A DNA stretch of 5,519 nucleotides, from contig DAYW01000052.1 of the NCBI GenBank assembly GCA_002507085.1, positions 25,799 to 31,317 on the forward strand, written 5' to 3'. Origin of the DNA: an archaeon UBA168 (GTDB lineage: Archaea; Thermoproteota; Thermoprotei_A; Marsarchaeales; UBA168). Positions within the stretch are counted from its first letter, which is position 1, and each line of letters starts with the position of its first letter. The notes beneath the pieces are model-generated. The model ran no database searches. It worked only from the letters and a program-made list of their open reading frames with translations, and had not been told where the DNA came from. This document shows, one piece after another, positions 4,848 through 5,519 of the stretch. Position numbers and translations under genes: made by a program.

Positions 4848-5519
4848 CTACTTATGTGCGAAGTACAGCACTGCGCTTTTCCTGTCCTCGGAGTACGCGT
4901 CCACCCTTGCAAACCCCCACCTGACCATCTGAATAGTGGCATTAACCGGTTCTGAGGACAGGTTGGGCTCTGCCAGCGCTTCGAAGGTCCCTTCTGGCGA
5001 TACCACGCTCACTTTGATGAACTGCTCTGGCACCCACTGAACCCTTTTTATGCCCTCTTCAACTGATTTCTCAGGGGATATGTCCTCCAATTTGGCGCGC
5101 CCCGAGCCGAGATAAGTTATTGTAGCAAGCTCCATCAGCCTAACTGCCTGTCCCTCCTCCACGTCATCCGATTGGACAAAGACCTTTCCGCCGGTAACCG
5201 ATATTCTCCTGTTGCCCATCTCAGGGTGATCCGGATGAAGCGGTAAGGTCACAGTTCTCTCGCCGAGCCCCTCTATCACTATCTCTACGGGGTTACGCAC
5301 CACGAAGTATCTATGAGATACTGGCTCAAGGTACTTTCTGTTCATGGCGTACAGGTTATCCCAGCTCACGGTCGCATCTGTGGGTTTCGGCCCAACCTCA
5401 AGTATGAGGTCGATAATAGCCCTAGGAGAAAATCCCCTTCTCCTTAAAGCCATCAGCGTTCCCAACCGAGGATCATCCCACCCGTTGTACGCGCCGCCGC
5501 TCAGCGCTTTCTTTACTTG
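4848..5519 (-). CDS. gltX: Glutamyl-tRNA synthetase, archaeal type, C-terminal part (5' end outside window)
   Basis: Class I aminoacyl-tRNA synthetase that attaches glutamate to tRNA; archaeal enzymes usually also charge tRNA-Gln with Glu for later amidation by GatDE. The window holds 223 C-terminal codons, open to the right edge, ending at TAG. The partial begins just after where the KMSKS loop is expected and shows GWDDPRLGTLMALRRRGF (13-30), diagnostic of archaeal GluRS and GlnRS and absent from bacterial GluRS. Next come the helical segment, SHRYFVVRNPVEIVIEG and the LPLHPDHPEMGNRRI segment of the anticodon-binding beta-barrels, down to the terminal VLYFAHK. Roughly 340 residues, including the HIGH motif, should lie beyond the edge. 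GlnRS is the other member of this subclass, but archaea generally lack it. The internal TTG at 5465 is not the real start because GWDDPRL lies upstream of it. The aminopeptidase follows 45 bp downstream on the same strand. Confidence 0.95.
   Translation of the reverse strand, partial: QVKKALSGGAYNGWDDPRLGTLMALRRRGFSPRAIIDLILEVGPKPTDATVSWDNLYAMNRKYLEPVSHRYFVVRNPVEIVIEGLGERTVTLPLHPDHPEMGNRRISVTGGKVFVQSDDVEEGQAVRLMELATITYLGSGRAKLEDISPEKSVEEGIKRVQWVPEQFIKVSVVSPEGTFEALAEPNLSSEPVNATIQMVRWGFARVDAYSEDRKSAVLYFAHK

Noticed and set aside
4848..5465. GluRS fragment starting at TTG 5465 as a complete small protein
   Set aside because: The in-frame sequence upstream continues to the window edge and encodes the conserved GWDDPRL motif, so this is the tail of a longer gene.
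1..5519. CRISPR array, insertion sequence, tRNA or rRNA gene, prophage or defence system
   Set aside because: No spaced direct repeats, transposase motifs, tRNA-like cloverleaf or phage genes were seen by eye; almost all bases belong to core archaeal genes.

Overview
The window comes from an archaeon. The evidence is an eukaryote-like ribosomal cluster (L7Ae, S28e, L24e) followed by nucleoside diphosphate kinase, a GluRS of the archaeal/GlnRS-like type carrying the GWDDPRL signature, an M1 aminopeptidase of the tricorn-interacting-factor (F2/F3) type, TATA-like boxes upstream of first genes, and no bacterial genes. GC content looks mid-range (roughly half). Mixed use of apparently leaderless first genes and GGTG Shine-Dalgarno sites for internal genes, with many GTG/TTG starts, would fit a Thermoproteota (TACK) lineage or a Thermoplasmata-like one. 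The sequence alone does not settle which.

Layout. On the minus strand at the left, a tight operon reads L7Ae > S28e > L24e > NDK, with NDK running off the left edge a few residues before its expected end. A 99-bp divergent spacer (1271-1369) separates this operon from a plus-strand gene (1370-2479). That gene encodes a 369-residue protein that I read as a tandem-duplicated Lrp/AsnC-like DNA-binding regulator. It converges, with only 4 bp between stop codons, on a minus-strand 772-residue zinc aminopeptidase (2484-4802). Upstream of the aminopeptidase, 45 bp away and on the same strand, is the C-terminal part of glutamyl-tRNA synthetase (4848 to the right edge). There is no gene-free stretch longer than 300 bases.

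How the parts work together. Most of the window is translation and protein turnover. L7Ae binds K-turn RNAs in the ribosome, RNase P and guide-RNPs. S28e and L24e are ribosomal proteins. NDK supplies NTPs/GTP. GluRS charges tRNA. The M1 aminopeptidase trims peptides released by proteasome/tricorn to free amino acids. The regulator is the only non-core gene. Its position divergent from the ribosomal operon, and two perfect 10-bp palindromes in the shared spacer, suggest but do not prove autoregulation or control of the operon. I see no mobile element, CRISPR array, tRNA or rRNA. The most interesting items are the double HTH-RAM architecture of the regulator, the palindromes on the promoters, and the start-codon/leaderless pattern. 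I did not find an obviously new multi-gene system.
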